Numbered from the stretch's first letter, positions 8,701-17,323 are shown. The stretch is 38,634 bases of DNA from Candidatus Poribacteria bacterium (GCA_012270865.1 JAAXHL010000217.1:1-38634), one strand, 5' to 3'. Numbers and translations: made by a program. Notes: a model not told the origin generated them from the sequence alone.

Positions 8701-9006
8701 GTGTTTATTGAGATTATCAGTCTGGATGATGGATATAAAAACCCTTATCAAGGGATGGTGAATATTGAGTATGTCCATCAGATTAAGATAATCAGAGGCA
8801 GACATCGCCAATACGAGTTACATCTCAATTTGTCAAATTCACCGAGCATAGAGTTACTCGGTAGAAAAGAAGAATGCGAACGATTCTATGAGGAGTTGAA
8901 ACAGATATTGAAAACGCATAAGCAATTGTCCACAACCGACACGCTTGTTTTCCCACCGCGATCACCATCAAAACTGTCATCAGAGGGAACCGAAGAAGAT
9001 TCATAA
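8701..9006 (+). CDS. Small beta-rich protein of unknown function in the RDD-PspA locus
   Basis: 101 residues starting at GTG, with AAAGGAGA seven bases upstream. I do not recognise the family. The first 60 residues are rich in short strand-like segments (FIEIISL, MVNIEYVHQIKII, YELHLNL, SIELLG), then a helix-like stretch (KEECERFYEELKQILKTH, about 61-78) and a Ser/Pro/Glu-rich tail. Strands followed by one C-terminal helix recall PH-like or FlbD-like small domains, but no signature proves this. No signal peptide or membrane segment. It lies between RDD-PspA copies 2 and 3 on the same strand, so a shared membrane-related role is possible. Confidence 0.7.
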   Translation: MFIEIISLDDGYKNPYQGMVNIEYVHQIKIIRGRHRQYELHLNLSNSPSIELLGRKEECERFYEELKQILKTHKQLSTTDTLVFPPRSPSKLSSEGTEEDS

Positions 9007-9079
9007 TCATATTTCTTTTTCTGAAACCGAACCGTAGCACTCATACATTATATTTTTACCGAGAACAGACCCTAATCAT

Positions 9080-9132
9080 AGGACTTACGCATTTTTCCAC
9101 GTATTACCTGCAAGGGAGGATGCGTAAGTCTT
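9080..9132. repeat. Short inverted-repeat element, AGGACTTACGCAT ends
   Basis: AGGACTTACGCAT (9080-9092) and ATGCGTAAGTCTT (9120-9132) form 13-bp inverted ends with one mismatch around 27 bp. The same end sequence bounds the 118-bp element at 21306-21423, so this may be a shrunken relative. It lies 22 bp upstream of RDD-PspA copy 3. Confidence 0.75.
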
Positions 9133-9154
9133 GATATAGTAGGAGCTTCTGAGA

Positions 9155-10255
9155 ATGTCCATTATTAAGATTGCGGAGAAAAAATTTAAGTTGGCATCGC
9201 GATGGACTCGGTTAGGCGCGTTCTTATTAGACATAGGGCTCCTGGGTTTCTGTCAAGCCCTTTTGATCCTTAGCGGTTCCGTACTATTTACAATTTTTGA
9301 CGGCTTTGATTTTGATAACGCATCGGATATGACATCCATAATCATTGGAACCCTGAGTGTTATTTTATGGGGATTTGGGCTGTTTTATATGGATGGATTT
9401 CAGAAAGGCGGTGGCTTCGGAAAGAGACTTTTATCTTTGCAGGTAATTCGCGTGGAAGATGGAGAACCTGCGAACTTTAAAGATACCTTCGTTCGTCGTT
9501 TTGCGGGTATATTCCAACCTATTGACTGGTTATTCGCAACAGGAAAAGAGAGACAGCGGATGGGTGACAAGCTTGCGAAGACAGTTGTTGTCAAGTTAGA
9601 CACAAAACCCGTTGAATTTGTAGAGATTGATGGTAACGCGGTAACCGAAACAGCGGACCTGGAAAAGATTTTAGGAGATGTCATCGGAGAAATTACGAAC
9701 CGATTCTCAGAGGCGAGGCAGAAAGTTGATGCCTCTATCGGCGTTGAAAAACAGTTCCAAGATGCCTACGAAGGTGCTATTGTGCAAGCGGAACGGTGTG
9801 AGGAACGCGCCACCATTGCCATCGAAGCCGGACGTGAGGACCTTGCGCGTGAAGATTTGGCACAACGAAACGAGTATCGACAACTCGCCAGCAGCTACAA
9901 GAACCAGTGGGAGGAGCAGAAACAGGCAGTCGCACACCTGACATCGTTATTTGAAACGCTTCAGCAGAAGACTGAAGAGACAGAAAGGAAAAGGGATCAG
10001 GTTATCGCACAGAACACAAACGTTGATGCTCATGAACACCTCCGCCAAGCGTTGACGGAACTCCAAGATAGCAAGGCTTTTGAAATTCTTAGGACAGTGG
10101 AGGAAAATATCACCGAAGCCGCTGCATTGGCAAAAGCGGCATCTGAAGTAGACGTAGAATTCAAGGACGTGAAGTTACATCGTGAATTTTCAGGTTACGC
10201 AGAAGACGTATCAATTGATCAAGATCTGGCTGAATTGAAGGCGAAATTACAGTAG
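9155..10255 (+). CDS. RDD membrane domain-PspA/IM30-like fusion protein, copy 3
   Basis: 366 residues; ATG preceded by AGGAG. RDD domain at about 12-147: RWTRLGAFLLDIG, hydrophobic segments (about 25-47 and 61-78), YMDGFQKGGGFGKR, and QRMGDKLAKTVVVK. PspA-like coiled coil from about 168 to 366: EARQKVDAS, AYEGAIVQAERCEERA, EAGREDLAREDLAQR and the closing DQDLAELKAKL. It is the most diverged of the three, with a longer linker (149-168). It sits downstream of the small ORF and the short inverted-repeat element, and ends 38 bp before a sulfatase gene. As for its paralogues, the fusion would tether an ESCRT-III-like oligomerising helix bundle to the membrane. Confidence 0.85.
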   Translation: MSIIKIAEKKFKLASRWTRLGAFLLDIGLLGFCQALLILSGSVLFTIFDGFDFDNASDMTSIIIGTLSVILWGFGLFYMDGFQKGGGFGKRLLSLQVIRVEDGEPANFKDTFVRRFAGIFQPIDWLFATGKERQRMGDKLAKTVVVKLDTKPVEFVEIDGNAVTETADLEKILGDVIGEITNRFSEARQKVDASIGVEKQFQDAYEGAIVQAERCEERATIAIEAGREDLAREDLAQRNEYRQLASSYKNQWEEQKQAVAHLTSLFETLQQKTEETERKRDQVIAQNTNVDAHEHLRQALTELQDSKAFEILRTVEENITEAAALAKAASEVDVEFKDVKLHREFSGYAEDVSIDQDLAELKAKLQ

Positions 10256-10293
10256 ACGCGATATTACATCGCCAACCCCCCTGAGGAGCTATC

Positions 10294-11766
10294 ATGGACA
10301 CACGCACTTCTCCAAACATTGTCTTTATTATGGCAGACGATATGGGATACGGTGATGTCGGCTGCTATAATCCGGATTCAAAGATTCCGACACCGAATAT
10401 GGATAAACTTGCGGAAGAGGGGATCCGTTTCACGGATGCTCACTCACCTTCAGCTGTGTGTACACCGACGCGCTATGGTGTCTTGACAGGACGCTACTGT
10501 TGGCGGACGCGTCTGAAGTACGGCGTGCTTTACGGTTATGAACCGCCACTTATTGAGCCTGAACGTTTGACAGTCGCAAGTCTGCTGAAAAGTGCAGGAT
10601 ATAATACAGCTTGTGTCGGTAAGTGGCATTTGGGACTCGGATTTTCGACGGTGTCGGGATACGATTATGATTTCGATGCGCCGTTGCCGTGGGGTAATGC
10701 GAAACGAGAGTTGGAAGAGCATATCGACTTCACAACGCCGTTAACGGGGGGTCCAATTGATCTCGGTTTCGACTATTTTTACGGTGCCTCTGGCTGTCCG
10801 ACATGCCAACCGCCTTACGGTTTTATTGAGAACGATGCATTTGTTGAGATTCCGAACATCTATCATGAAAATGCGGAGTTCACGAGTCGTCCTGGGATGA
10901 TGGCTCCGAGTTGGGAGCATAAGGATGCGGATCCGATTATTGCAGAGAAGGCGGTTGAATATATTGAGGGACAAGCGGATGCGGAGTCTCCGTTTTTTCT
11001 CTACTTGACCCCTTCCGCGCCGCATGAACCTTGTACAGAGGCGGTCGTGCCAGAGTTTGCGCGTGGACAGAGCAGTGCCGGTGCCCGTGGCGATCTGGTG
11101 TGGCTGGTGGATTGGATGGTCGGTGAAGTTATGGAGGCGTTAGAGCGTACGGGTAAAACCGATGAGACGCTCATCTTCGTCACAAGCGATAACGGTGCCT
11201 TGCCGGGTGATCGGATTCAGGGAGATAGGAGTCCGATGCCGTATCACCTCTATGACCATAAGTCGTGCGGTGATTGGCGTGGTTACAAGGCGCATATTTG
11301 GGAAGGTGGACACCGTGAACCGTTAATCGCGCGCTGGCCTGGTGTCATCGCCCCGAATACCGAAACCGATACGCTAACGTGTCTGACCGATTTAATGGCG
11401 ACCTGTGCTGCTATCGTCGGTACGGAAGTGCCAGACGATGCTGGACAGGATAGCTGCAACGTTTTGCCTGCACTTTTGAGTGAAGAGGTAGAGCATCCGC
11501 TGCGGGAGGCTATTGTACATCATTCCAGTACGGGTGCTTTTTCTATTCGGCACGGCGATTGGAAACTGATTCTGGACACGCAAGGGTCAGGCGGATGGCC
11601 TCCACCGAGCGATGGTCGTCCTAAACCGGGAACACCGGGACAACTGTACCATATTTATGATGATCCGGGCGAAACAGATAACATAAGGGATACGTATCCA
11701 GAGATTGTGGAACGGTTGACAGGATTGTTGGATCGGTTTAAGGAGGATGGACACAGTCGGATGTGA
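10294..11766 (+). CDS. Sulfatase, formylglycine-dependent (arylsulfatase type), no signal peptide
   Basis: 490 residues; ATG with GAGGAG upstream. Sulfatase fold with metal-binding MADDMGYGDVG (13-23) and the formylglycine motif VCTPTR, in which C56 would be converted to formylglycine. Further conserved pieces are VGKWHLG, SAPHEP and TSDNGA. It hydrolyses a sulfate ester, perhaps of a sulfated polysaccharide. The protein begins directly with the first strand and shows no export signal, so it is predicted to be cytoplasmic. It heads a same-strand run with a PhyH dioxygenase, another sulfatase and a lactonase-type protein. No formylglycine-generating or anSME enzyme is in the window. Confidence 0.93.
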   Translation: MDTRTSPNIVFIMADDMGYGDVGCYNPDSKIPTPNMDKLAEEGIRFTDAHSPSAVCTPTRYGVLTGRYCWRTRLKYGVLYGYEPPLIEPERLTVASLLKSAGYNTACVGKWHLGLGFSTVSGYDYDFDAPLPWGNAKRELEEHIDFTTPLTGGPIDLGFDYFYGASGCPTCQPPYGFIENDAFVEIPNIYHENAEFTSRPGMMAPSWEHKDADPIIAEKAVEYIEGQADAESPFFLYLTPSAPHEPCTEAVVPEFARGQSSAGARGDLVWLVDWMVGEVMEALERTGKTDETLIFVTSDNGALPGDRIQGDRSPMPYHLYDHKSCGDWRGYKAHIWEGGHREPLIARWPGVIAPNTETDTLTCLTDLMATCAAIVGTEVPDDAGQDSCNVLPALLSEEVEHPLREAIVHHSSTGAFSIRHGDWKLILDTQGSGGWPPPSDGRPKPGTPGQLYHIYDDPGETDNIRDTYPEIVERLTGLLDRFKEDGHSRM

Positions 11767-11820
11767 AAAGGTTATGCATCATCCAAAATACTAATAGGTC
11801 AAGCAAATTTCGTTTATTGC

Positions 11821-11842
11821 CGCGCGGGTTTCAACCGCGTGT
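11821..11842. repeat. GCGCGGGTTT...AACCGCG hairpin repeat
   Basis: Imperfect hairpin CGCGGGTTTCAACCGCG just before the PhyH gene. Same general style as the dispersed GGCGGGG hairpins, but a different arm sequence. Confidence 0.55.
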
Positions 11843-11863
11843 CATGAGAAAGGGATAACATCT

Positions 11864-12697
11864 ATGGTAACCGAATTTGATTCACTTTTCCGATTATCAG
11901 GTCCGTCGCAAGCGGATATCGATTCTTTCCATAATGATGGCTATATCGCTTATCCGGACGTGCTGACGGACGATGGCAGGGAAGGTCTGATTGAGGAGAT
12001 CACGCAGCATTTTGAGCCGACGCGCCAATATATTGAGGCGTTGAACAACGGTGAGAAACCTGAACGCACCTATTTCATTCGTCCGTGGAATGACCGAGGT
12101 GAATATAGCGATCGGCTTATCGATGATCCTTTCATCACGGCACTTATCTGCGCGACAATTGGTGATGCATATCACTTCTGTCACTCTGCTCTCAATATAG
12201 CACCTCGCGGGGTGGGTCCGCTTGGGTTTCATCAAGACCATCACCATTGGAAACATGAAAATCCGGTCAACTTTGCGGAACGTGATAACTATTACATTCA
12301 GATTCTGTATTATCCGAACGGTTTCACACGTGGGGATCGGAACCTCAAAGTTATTCCGGGGAGCCATAAGGTTGCGCCAACGCGAGAGGCAACGCCGGAA
12401 CGGATGCTTGCAGGCACCTATGACGAGGAAGCCGGACGTAAATTAGAAGAGAAACGGCTTGAGATGCCTCCGGGTAGTATGGTCTATATTGACGCACGTA
12501 TTTTCCACGCCGTTGAGGCAAAACCTGTGGATTCGCCGCAACCCTACCGTATCTTTAACATCGATATTTTCAAGGAGGCGGGACCGCCGCATCGTTACAC
12601 ACAGGAGATTCCTGCGGAATGGATAGAACGTGCTACCCCGCATCGCCAGAAGTTATTTAATCGCGAAGCGTATACAGAAGGGTGTTGGCACTCGTAG
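11864..12697 (+). CDS. Phytanoyl-CoA dioxygenase (PhyH) family protein 1
   Basis: 277 residues; ATG with AAAGGGA upstream. Fe(II)/2-oxoglutarate dioxygenase fold. Iron ligands read as H123 and D125 in GFHQDHHHW and H215 in ARIFHAVEA; R229 is a candidate 2-oxoglutarate anchor. VIPGSHKV (163-170) is the usual PhyH stretch. These enzymes hydroxylate small organic substrates; the substrate is not deducible. The family is strongly expanded in Poribacteria. No signal peptide. It lies between two sulfatases on the same strand, so it may act on an organic sulfate or sugar-derived compound from the same route. Confidence 0.9.
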   Translation: MVTEFDSLFRLSGPSQADIDSFHNDGYIAYPDVLTDDGREGLIEEITQHFEPTRQYIEALNNGEKPERTYFIRPWNDRGEYSDRLIDDPFITALICATIGDAYHFCHSALNIAPRGVGPLGFHQDHHHWKHENPVNFAERDNYYIQILYYPNGFTRGDRNLKVIPGSHKVAPTREATPERMLAGTYDEEAGRKLEEKRLEMPPGSMVYIDARIFHAVEAKPVDSPQPYRIFNIDIFKEAGPPHRYTQEIPAEWIERATPHRQKLFNREAYTEGCWHS

Positions 12698-12735
12698 TTG
12701 AGATCTGAATGACGGAGTCGTTTTTGGCAACTCTA

Positions 12736-12764
12736 TTGACTTAAACCGCCGTTTGGCGTACAAT
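12736..12764 (+). promoter_or_regulatory. Putative sigma-70 promoter upstream of sulfatase 2
   Basis: TTGACT at 12736-12741 and TACAAT at 12759-12764 with a 17-bp spacer. The predicted start, near 12771, coincides with the left end of an inverted-repeat element, so the leader of about 128 nt would run through that element. Confidence 0.55.
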
Positions 12765-12770
12765 CACTAT

Positions 12771-12884
12771 TATAGTAAAGCCCACAATTAATTGAACATC
12801 CAAAGATTAGCGGGGTTACAAACCCCGCCTGCAAAGATGGGTTTTGTTTTTTAGATTGTCCATATATCTTCGGGCTTTAGTATA
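12771..12884. mobile_element. MITE-like element with 13-bp inverted ends, containing a GCGGGG hairpin
   Basis: Ends TATAGTAAAGCCC (12771-12783) and GGGCTTTAGTATA (12872-12884) are inverted with one mismatch, and a weaker match continues inward. In the middle is the dispersed hairpin GCGGGGTTACAAACCCCGC (12810-12828). Only 114 bp and no ORF. The right end abuts the ribosome site of sulfatase 2. Confidence 0.7.
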
Positions 12885-12898
12885 AAAAAGGAGTTGCT

Positions 12899-14509
12899 AT
12901 GAATATATCAGATCGTCCAAACATTCTTTGGATTTCATTAGAGGATACGACCCCACGATTTGGTTGCTACGGGGATACACTGGCGCGTACGCCGAACATT
13001 GACCGGCTTGCTGCAGGTGGTTGTCGGTTTCCAAATGCCTTTTCAACTGCGGGTGTGTGTGCGCCGAGTCGTTCCGCTATTATCACGAGTATGTACCAGA
13101 CTTCTATCGGTACGCATCACATGCGGACGCGGCACACGAATGCGAATACACCTGAGATGCCGACCCCGTATTCCGCAGTACCACCGCCTTATGTTAAGAC
13201 CTTCACCGAATATCTTAGGGCGGCAGGCTACTACTGTACGAACAATAACAAAACGGATTATCAATTCACGCCACCCATTACCGCATGGGACGAATCCGAT
13301 AACAAAGCACACTGGCGTAACCGTGATGCTGGCCAACCGTTCTTTTCGGTGTTTAATCCGACAGTTACGCACGAGAGCGGTATGTGGGAACGAGATAACC
13401 GGCCACGAACCACCACTACGAACCCTGACGATGTGGAGTTACCGCCGTATTTACCGGATACACCGAAAGCGCGGCAGGCGTTGGCACGGCAATATGATAA
13501 TCTCGCAACGGCTGACGCGCGTGTCGGTGAGTTGTTAGACCAACTCGAAGAGGACGGTCTTGCGGAGAACACGATTGTTTTTCTCTGGAGCGATCACGGT
13601 GAAGGGCTGCCACGTGGAAAGCGGTGGCCTTATGATGCTGGTATCCGTATACCTTTGATTGTTCGTTGGCCTGGGACCTTGGATCCGGGAAGTGACACCG
13701 AACAGTTAGTGAGTTTGATAGACCTCGGACCGACGGTGCTTTCGCTTTGTGGTGTCCAGTTACCGTCACATTTACAAGGGCAGCCGTTCCTCGGACCGGA
13801 GAAGGTAGAACGTGATTATATCTTTGCGACACGCGACCGATATGATGAATCCTATGATATGATGCGCGCTGTGCGTGATAAACGGTATAAATACATCAAA
13901 AACTATTATCCTGAAAAACCGTATCTGCTCTGGATTCCTTACCGGAACCGGCATCCGGTGATGCAAGAGATGTGGCGGTTGCATACAGCGGGTGAGTTGG
14001 AAGGCGATCAGGCGGTTATGTTCCGTTCGCCGCGTCCAGCAGAAGAACTTTACGATACCGAAAACGATCGGTATGAACTCAATAATTTAGCGGAAGATGC
14101 TGGTCATCAGGATGTACTTGAACGGATGCGTGGGACATTGGCGGCGTGGCAATCCGAATTCGGCGATATGGGACATATTCCGGAAAAGGAGATGGTTGCG
14201 ACGTGGTATCCAGATGGTAAACAGCCGGAAACGGCGGCTCCGATATTTATTCCGATTAACGCCGAACATCCGGGTACAGAGGTAGCTCATAGGGTTGGTG
14301 AATGGGCAGCTCCGCTTGTTTTACAACTTCACTGCTCCACACAAGGGGCATCAATTGCTTATACGATGGAGCAGGGAGAGGATGCCCACTGGCGACTTTA
14401 TACTGAACCGCTGCGTCTACCAAAGGGCGAAGTGAGCGTCCGAGCGAAAGCGATTCGCATTGGTTATCATGAAAGTGAAGAGCGAACGATTCATCTTAAT
14501 ATTTCGTAA
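12899..14509 (+). CDS. Sulfatase 2 with C-terminal chitobiase-like domain, no signal peptide
   Basis: 536 residues; AAAGGAG upstream. Sulfatase fold: NILWISLEDTTPRFGCYG, formylglycine motif VCAPSRSA with C54 as the converted cysteine, and a C-terminal-side LWSDHGE. The general plan is closest to heparan N-sulfatase (SGSH)-type enzymes. The last 75 residues (IAYTMEQGEDAHW to RTIHLN) look like the small Ig-like domain seen at the C-terminus of chitobiases. A glycosaminoglycan-like or other sulfated sugar is a plausible substrate. No signal peptide is visible. Its TAA lies eight bases before the lactonase start and leads into that gene's GGAG, so the two genes are tightly coupled. Confidence 0.9.
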   Translation: MNISDRPNILWISLEDTTPRFGCYGDTLARTPNIDRLAAGGCRFPNAFSTAGVCAPSRSAIITSMYQTSIGTHHMRTRHTNANTPEMPTPYSAVPPPYVKTFTEYLRAAGYYCTNNNKTDYQFTPPITAWDESDNKAHWRNRDAGQPFFSVFNPTVTHESGMWERDNRPRTTTTNPDDVELPPYLPDTPKARQALARQYDNLATADARVGELLDQLEEDGLAENTIVFLWSDHGEGLPRGKRWPYDAGIRIPLIVRWPGTLDPGSDTEQLVSLIDLGPTVLSLCGVQLPSHLQGQPFLGPEKVERDYIFATRDRYDESYDMMRAVRDKRYKYIKNYYPEKPYLLWIPYRNRHPVMQEMWRLHTAGELEGDQAVMFRSPRPAEELYDTENDRYELNNLAEDAGHQDVLERMRGTLAAWQSEFGDMGHIPEKEMVATWYPDGKQPETAAPIFIPINAEHPGTEVAHRVGEWAAPLVLQLHCSTQGASIAYTMEQGEDAHWRLYTEPLRLPKGEVSVRAKAIRIGYHESEERTIHLNIS

Positions 14510-14517
14510 GGAGATTA

Positions 14518-15618
14518 ATGACAATGGCGCAACAGAATAGCCAGGATTATTTTGTCTATGTCGGGACCTATACGCACGGAGATAGCGAGGGAATTTATGT
14601 CTATCGTTTAGACGGTGCGACGGGTGCTTTGGAATATAGCAGTAAGGTAACAGGTATCGAAAATCCGTCGTTTGTGGAGCTACATCCGAGTGGACAATAC
14701 CTCTATGCTGTCAACGAGCTTGGCGAGTTTGAGGGTAAAGATAGCGGTGCGGTCACGGCATTTTATATTCATAAAGAGACTGGAGAGATTAGTTATCTCA
14801 ACCAACGTGCGACGGGTGGTGGTGCGCCGTGTCATCTGAGTGTGGACGCGACGGGTCAATGTCTACTCGTGGCAAATTACGGCGGTGGCAGTGTTACGGC
14901 TTATCCGATCGGGTCGGATGGTAGGCTCGGTGAAGCCTCGGATTTTGTGCAGCATGTGGGGTCCAGTGTGAACCCACAACGACAGATGGGACCGCACGCG
15001 CACGCGATTATGATTGATCCGGGTAACCGTTACGCTTTCTCTCCGGATCTTGGACTTGATAAAATCCTTATCTATCAGTTAGATGCTGAAAACGGGACAC
15101 TCACCCCTAATACGCAACCGTGGGTTGGGGTGCAACCCGGTGCGGGCCCGCGGCATTTCGACTTCCATCCAAATGGACAGTATGCCTACGTCATCAACGA
15201 GATAGACTCTACCTTCACCGCTTTTCGGTACGATGCGAGTGCTGGAACGTTGGCAGAATTCCAGACGATCTCCACGCTTCCAGATGATTTTGAAGGGACC
15301 AGTCACTGTGCCGATATTCACGTTCATCCGTCAGGGAAATTCCTGTATGGGTCGAATCGTGGACACGATAGTATTGCGATTTGTGCGATTGATGCGGAGA
15401 CAGGGATGCTGAGTCCCGTAGGTTATGAATCGACACAGGGACAGACCCCTCGGAATTTCGGTCTGAACCCGGAGGGTACGTTCCTTTTTGCTGCGAACCA
15501 GCAGACGAATACGGTCGTTACGTTCGCTATTGACGCTGAGACGGGTGAATTGAATGCGACAGGAGATGTCGCAGAGGTGCCGACTCCGGTCTGTTTGAAG
15601 TTGCTGGCGTGCGGTTAA
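14518..15618 (+). CDS. Lactonase-type seven-bladed beta-propeller (6-phosphogluconolactonase Pgl-like)
   Basis: 366 residues; TAAGGAGATTA precedes the ATG, and a second ATG two codons on is also possible. Typical features are FVYVGTYTHGDSEGIYVYRLD, repeated ENPSFVELHPSGQYLYAVNE-type blades, GGAPCHLSVD, QMGPHAHA and GPRHFDFHPNGQYAYV. The family hydrolyses sugar lactones, as in the pentose phosphate pathway or after oxidation of sugars to lactones by dehydrogenases. No signal peptide, so cytoplasmic. It is translationally coupled to sulfatase 2, consistent with processing an oxidised desulfated sugar. Substrate unproven. Confidence 0.88.
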   Translation: MTMAQQNSQDYFVYVGTYTHGDSEGIYVYRLDGATGALEYSSKVTGIENPSFVELHPSGQYLYAVNELGEFEGKDSGAVTAFYIHKETGEISYLNQRATGGGAPCHLSVDATGQCLLVANYGGGSVTAYPIGSDGRLGEASDFVQHVGSSVNPQRQMGPHAHAIMIDPGNRYAFSPDLGLDKILIYQLDAENGTLTPNTQPWVGVQPGAGPRHFDFHPNGQYAYVINEIDSTFTAFRYDASAGTLAEFQTISTLPDDFEGTSHCADIHVHPSGKFLYGSNRGHDSIAICAIDAETGMLSPVGYESTQGQTPRNFGLNPEGTFLFAANQQTNTVVTFAIDAETGELNATGDVAEVPTPVCLKLLACG

Positions 15619-15641
15619 TTTTTTAGCGTCAGGATGGTCAT

Positions 15642-15662
15642 GGCGGGGTTACAAACCCCGCC
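15642..15662. repeat. GGCGGGGTT...AACCCCGCC hairpin repeat between convergent genes
   Basis: Near-perfect hairpin with a short loop, located between the stop codons of the lactonase and the convergent sulfatase 3. Further copies are at 12810, 26368 and (split by an insertion) 21990/22202. No T run, so a termination role is only possible. Confidence 0.8.
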
Positions 15663-15687
15663 TGCTGTGATGATTGCGGTGCAATTT

Positions 15688-17292
15688 TTACCGCTTGTGG
15701 CGACGCTGTCTGCGGTGTTCTTGGAGTTTATCCCATGGGTAGATAAGGCACCGATCTGCCCAGTCTCGGTAAAGTCCAGCGAGTTCTTCGAGTTTCTGCG
15801 GATGCTTATCAGCGAGGTTGTTTATCTCTGTGCGTTCCGCCTGAAGATCGTAGAGTTCCCAATCACCGGGGAACCTACTGACGAGTTTCCACTGGTCTTG
15901 ACGGACTGCGCAATTCCCCTCGTGTTCCCAATGGAGTACCTCTTTACTGTTATCTTTTCCATCAAAGATTGGTACTAAACTTGTGCCTTCCAACGGTAAA
16001 ATCGGTTTTCCGTCGTGTTCTTCAGGGTAGTTAGCCCCTGAGACTTCAAGGCATGTCGCCATAATATCTGGGAGTTGTCCGGGTTGATGTCGGAGTTCTC
16101 CGGCGGATTTTATAGCGTCTGGCCAGTGTGCGATCAGCGGGGTAGCGATCCCGCCTTCATGTACCCAGTGCTTGTACAATCGGAAGGGTGTATTGGACAG
16201 GTTCGCCCATGGGACACCGTAACTCTGATAGGTTGTTTCGGGACCGGGCATGATGCTTGGGTCGTTGCCACGATAGACGGGCTTACCATCAGAAGTCGTA
16301 TCGGTACTGATGAGTGATCCCTTGTCCCGTATTGCCGGTGGACCGCCGAGTTCTTCGGCACACCCGCCGTTATCGGCTAAAAATAGGATGAGCGTGTTGT
16401 CGAGTTGATCTGTCTCCTCCAATGTGTCGATAATTCGCCCGATGCCGGCATCCATGCGTGTGATTTGTGCGGCGTAGACCTCCATACGGCGTTGATTCCA
16501 CTCTTTATATTCAGCCTCACTCCAGGGTGGTTGTGAGGGGTCTCTTGCTGTCAGTTGCCAAGTTTCGTCCAAGATTTTCATTTCCCGCATCCGTTCGAGC
16601 CGTTCCTCGCGAAGTTGATCCCATCCTGCGGCGAAGCGTCCATTGTAGGGTGCGATGTCTTCTTCGTGTGCGTGTAGGGGCCAATGGGGTGCGGTGTAAG
16701 CGACATAGGTAAAGAATGGACGTTCCGGTGTCTTCTCATTATGGTTTCGGATATAGGTTGCTGCCTCATCGCTGACAGCATCGGTGAAGAAATAGCCTTC
16801 AGGGAGTTCGTCGTTCTGGATCCGGGTGTTGTTACGGGTGAGTGTATTCGGTTTCCAGAAGTTTGCGGCACCTGTAATGATACCGTAGTATTCGTCGAAC
16901 CCGCGTTGACAGGGCCAGCTATGCTTTGGAGCATCGGGTCCGGTATGACGGGAGATGTGCCATTTACCGCTCATATAGGTGCCGTAGCCTTCGGAACGTA
17001 CAGCGTCGGCAATAGTGATACAGCGGTCATTGAGGTCGCCGCGATAGCCCTCAAGCCCGTCGTCGCCCATCATGTGTCCGACCCCGGTCTGGTGGGGGTG
17101 TAGTCCAGTGAGCATAGAAGCGCGGGATGGACAGCATCGCGCGGTGTTGTAAAATTGTGTGAATCGTAAGCCGCGTGTGGCCAGCCGATCAAGGTTCGGC
17201 GTGTGGACTTCGCCGCCGTAGCAGCCTAAGTCGGAAAATCCCATATCGTCGTTAAGGATGAGGACGATATTAGGTTTTTTGTTTTCGTTCAT
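15688..17292 (-). CDS. Sulfatase 3 (arylsulfatase type), no signal peptide
   Basis: 534 residues; ATG preceded by AAAGGTC. Sulfatase signature at the N-terminus: NIVLILNDDMGFSDLGCYG (8-26), then TARCCPSRASMLTG with C53 as the predicted formylglycine position in CCPSR, GVGHMMGD, SGKWHISRH, and FLADNGGCAEELGG. The motif set matches the planctomycete-like arylsulfatase group. No export signal. It is convergent with the lactonase and divergent from the phosphatidyltransferase at 17411. The third sulfatase within 7 kb, but too different from the other two to be a recent tandem copy. Confidence 0.93.
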   Translation of the reverse strand: MNENKKPNIVLILNDDMGFSDLGCYGGEVHTPNLDRLATRGLRFTQFYNTARCCPSRASMLTGLHPHQTGVGHMMGDDGLEGYRGDLNDRCITIADAVRSEGYGTYMSGKWHISRHTGPDAPKHSWPCQRGFDEYYGIITGAANFWKPNTLTRNNTRIQNDELPEGYFFTDAVSDEAATYIRNHNEKTPERPFFTYVAYTAPHWPLHAHEEDIAPYNGRFAAGWDQLREERLERMREMKILDETWQLTARDPSQPPWSEAEYKEWNQRRMEVYAAQITRMDAGIGRIIDTLEETDQLDNTLILFLADNGGCAEELGGPPAIRDKGSLISTDTTSDGKPVYRGNDPSIMPGPETTYQSYGVPWANLSNTPFRLYKHWVHEGGIATPLIAHWPDAIKSAGELRHQPGQLPDIMATCLEVSGANYPEEHDGKPILPLEGTSLVPIFDGKDNSKEVLHWEHEGNCAVRQDQWKLVSRFPGDWELYDLQAERTEINNLADKHPQKLEELAGLYRDWADRCLIYPWDKLQEHRRQRRHKR

Positions 17293-17323
17293 AGAATGAC
17301 CTTTCTTGTTTAGAAAATTAATG

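Noticed and set aside
8701..8720. DNA similarity between the 5-prime end of the small ORF (TTTATTGAGATT) and the RDD-PspA starts
   Set aside because: Only 12 bases and the proteins diverge at once; probably chance.
15642..15662. GGCGGGG hairpins as intrinsic terminators
   Set aside because: Their location after genes fits, but none is followed by a T run, and copies also occur upstream of genes.
15634..15978. 114-codon plus-strand ORF
   Set aside because: It is a shadow of the antisense sulfatase 3 gene and has no recognisable domain.
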